NCBI RefSeq assembly: GCF_019127135.1
Contig: NZ_JAHOEA010000007.1
Coordinates: forward strand, 31,515 to 95,514
Origin: Segatella copri
Lineage (GTDB): Bacteria > Bacteroidota > Bacteroidia > Bacteroidales > Bacteroidaceae
Reading direction: 5' to 3'
Length of the DNA: 64,000 nt
The notes below the pieces were generated by a model. It was not told the DNA's origin. It did no database searches and worked only from the letters and a program-made list of their open reading frames with translations. Position numbers and translations under genes: made by a program. This document shows positions 63,766 to 64,000 of the stretch, piece after piece. Within the stretch, counting starts at the first letter, position 1, and each line of letters starts with the position of its first letter.

Positions 63766-64000
63766 ACTGAAGTTTCGCAAGTAAGCCCCACACGCCCTGA
63801 AAGGGCAGAAGCTCCTAGCCCAGGGCATCGCCCTGGGTGTTTATGGACGAAAACCTGTCGCCCTGTAAGGGCAAAAGCTTTCAAATACCTGGCAATATAC
63901 AAAGCTTTTGCCCTTACAGGGCGCCTTGCTGATTGCCATTATACCCAGGGCGATGCCCTGGGCTAGGAGCTTTTGGGCCTTCAGCCCGTACTTGAACCAC
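63766..64000 (+). mobile_element. Palindromic repeat element, copy C, cut by window end
   Basis: It starts ACTGAAGTTTCG and follows copy B closely, but lacks the left-end duplication and one right-hand block (the CTTCTGCCCTTTCAGGGCG block is missing before GCTTTTGGGCCTTCAGCCCG). The right terminal repeat lies beyond the window. Confidence 0.88.

Overview
The window looks like the chromosome of a gut Bacteroidales bacterium, most probably Prevotella or Segatella (P. copri-like). The reasons are paired SusC/SusD outer-membrane glycan uptake genes, a GH57 / GT4 / GH133 glycogen cluster, ThyX, DUF4199, DUF6452 and DUF6048 genes, and repeated Bacteroidetes-type promoters with a TAnnTTTG -7 box, often with a TTTG about 20 nt upstream. 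The genus is an inference from gene content and style; no rRNA is present.

Layout. Positions 1-17850 hold a polysaccharide utilisation region: a SusC gene cut by the window edge, SusD and a DUF4957/DUF5123-type lipoprotein; an Rpn-family nuclease gene; a 1 kb gene-free stretch full of 22-nt periodic arrays and palindromes; then a second SusC/SusD pair, a GH28 pectinase and a GH43 enzyme. The substrate is probably pectin or an arabinose-bearing side chain. Positions 17960-22658 are the glycogen cluster on the minus strand, divergent from a Crp/Fnr regulator. Positions 23627-35774 are mostly minus-strand housekeeping genes (lipid kinase, miaA, gapA, guaA, a MurU-like nucleotidyltransferase beside an APH-RapZ fusion kinase, groES-groEL, manC), with mscL on the plus strand. 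Then come an exopolysaccharide priming transferase, a secreted esterase, and the sppA-lpxK-PNP-thiL run with a 116-nt gene overlap.

From 43.8 kb onward there are tRNA-Phe, a lone GH28, trmO, thyX, a candidate small RNA, tRNA-Ser, a radical SAM gene with thiD-thiE, mutS2, SRP RNA directly joined to tRNA-Thr, an envelope operon (DUF4199, GT2, DUF6452, DUF6048, ApbE, Crp), and M3 peptidase, dCMP deaminase, S41 peptidase, 5-formyl-THF cyclo-ligase and a DUF721 gene.

The most unusual material is non-coding. (1) Arrays with an exact 22-nt register, 27 units at two loci. They fall into several unrelated sequence families that share the period and not the sequence; some units are palindromes with compensatory changes, and both loci carry a GAGGRTGTGYCATAAGT hairpin motif. 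(2) Three copies of a roughly 280-310 bp palindromic element with ACTGAACTTTCG-like inverted ends, two of them inserted 1-2 nt after a stop codon. (3) A 23-bp hairpin inside the start of the 5-formyl-THF cyclo-ligase gene. (4) Near-leaderless promoters at mutS2 and miaA, and a shared stable-RNA promoter sequence.
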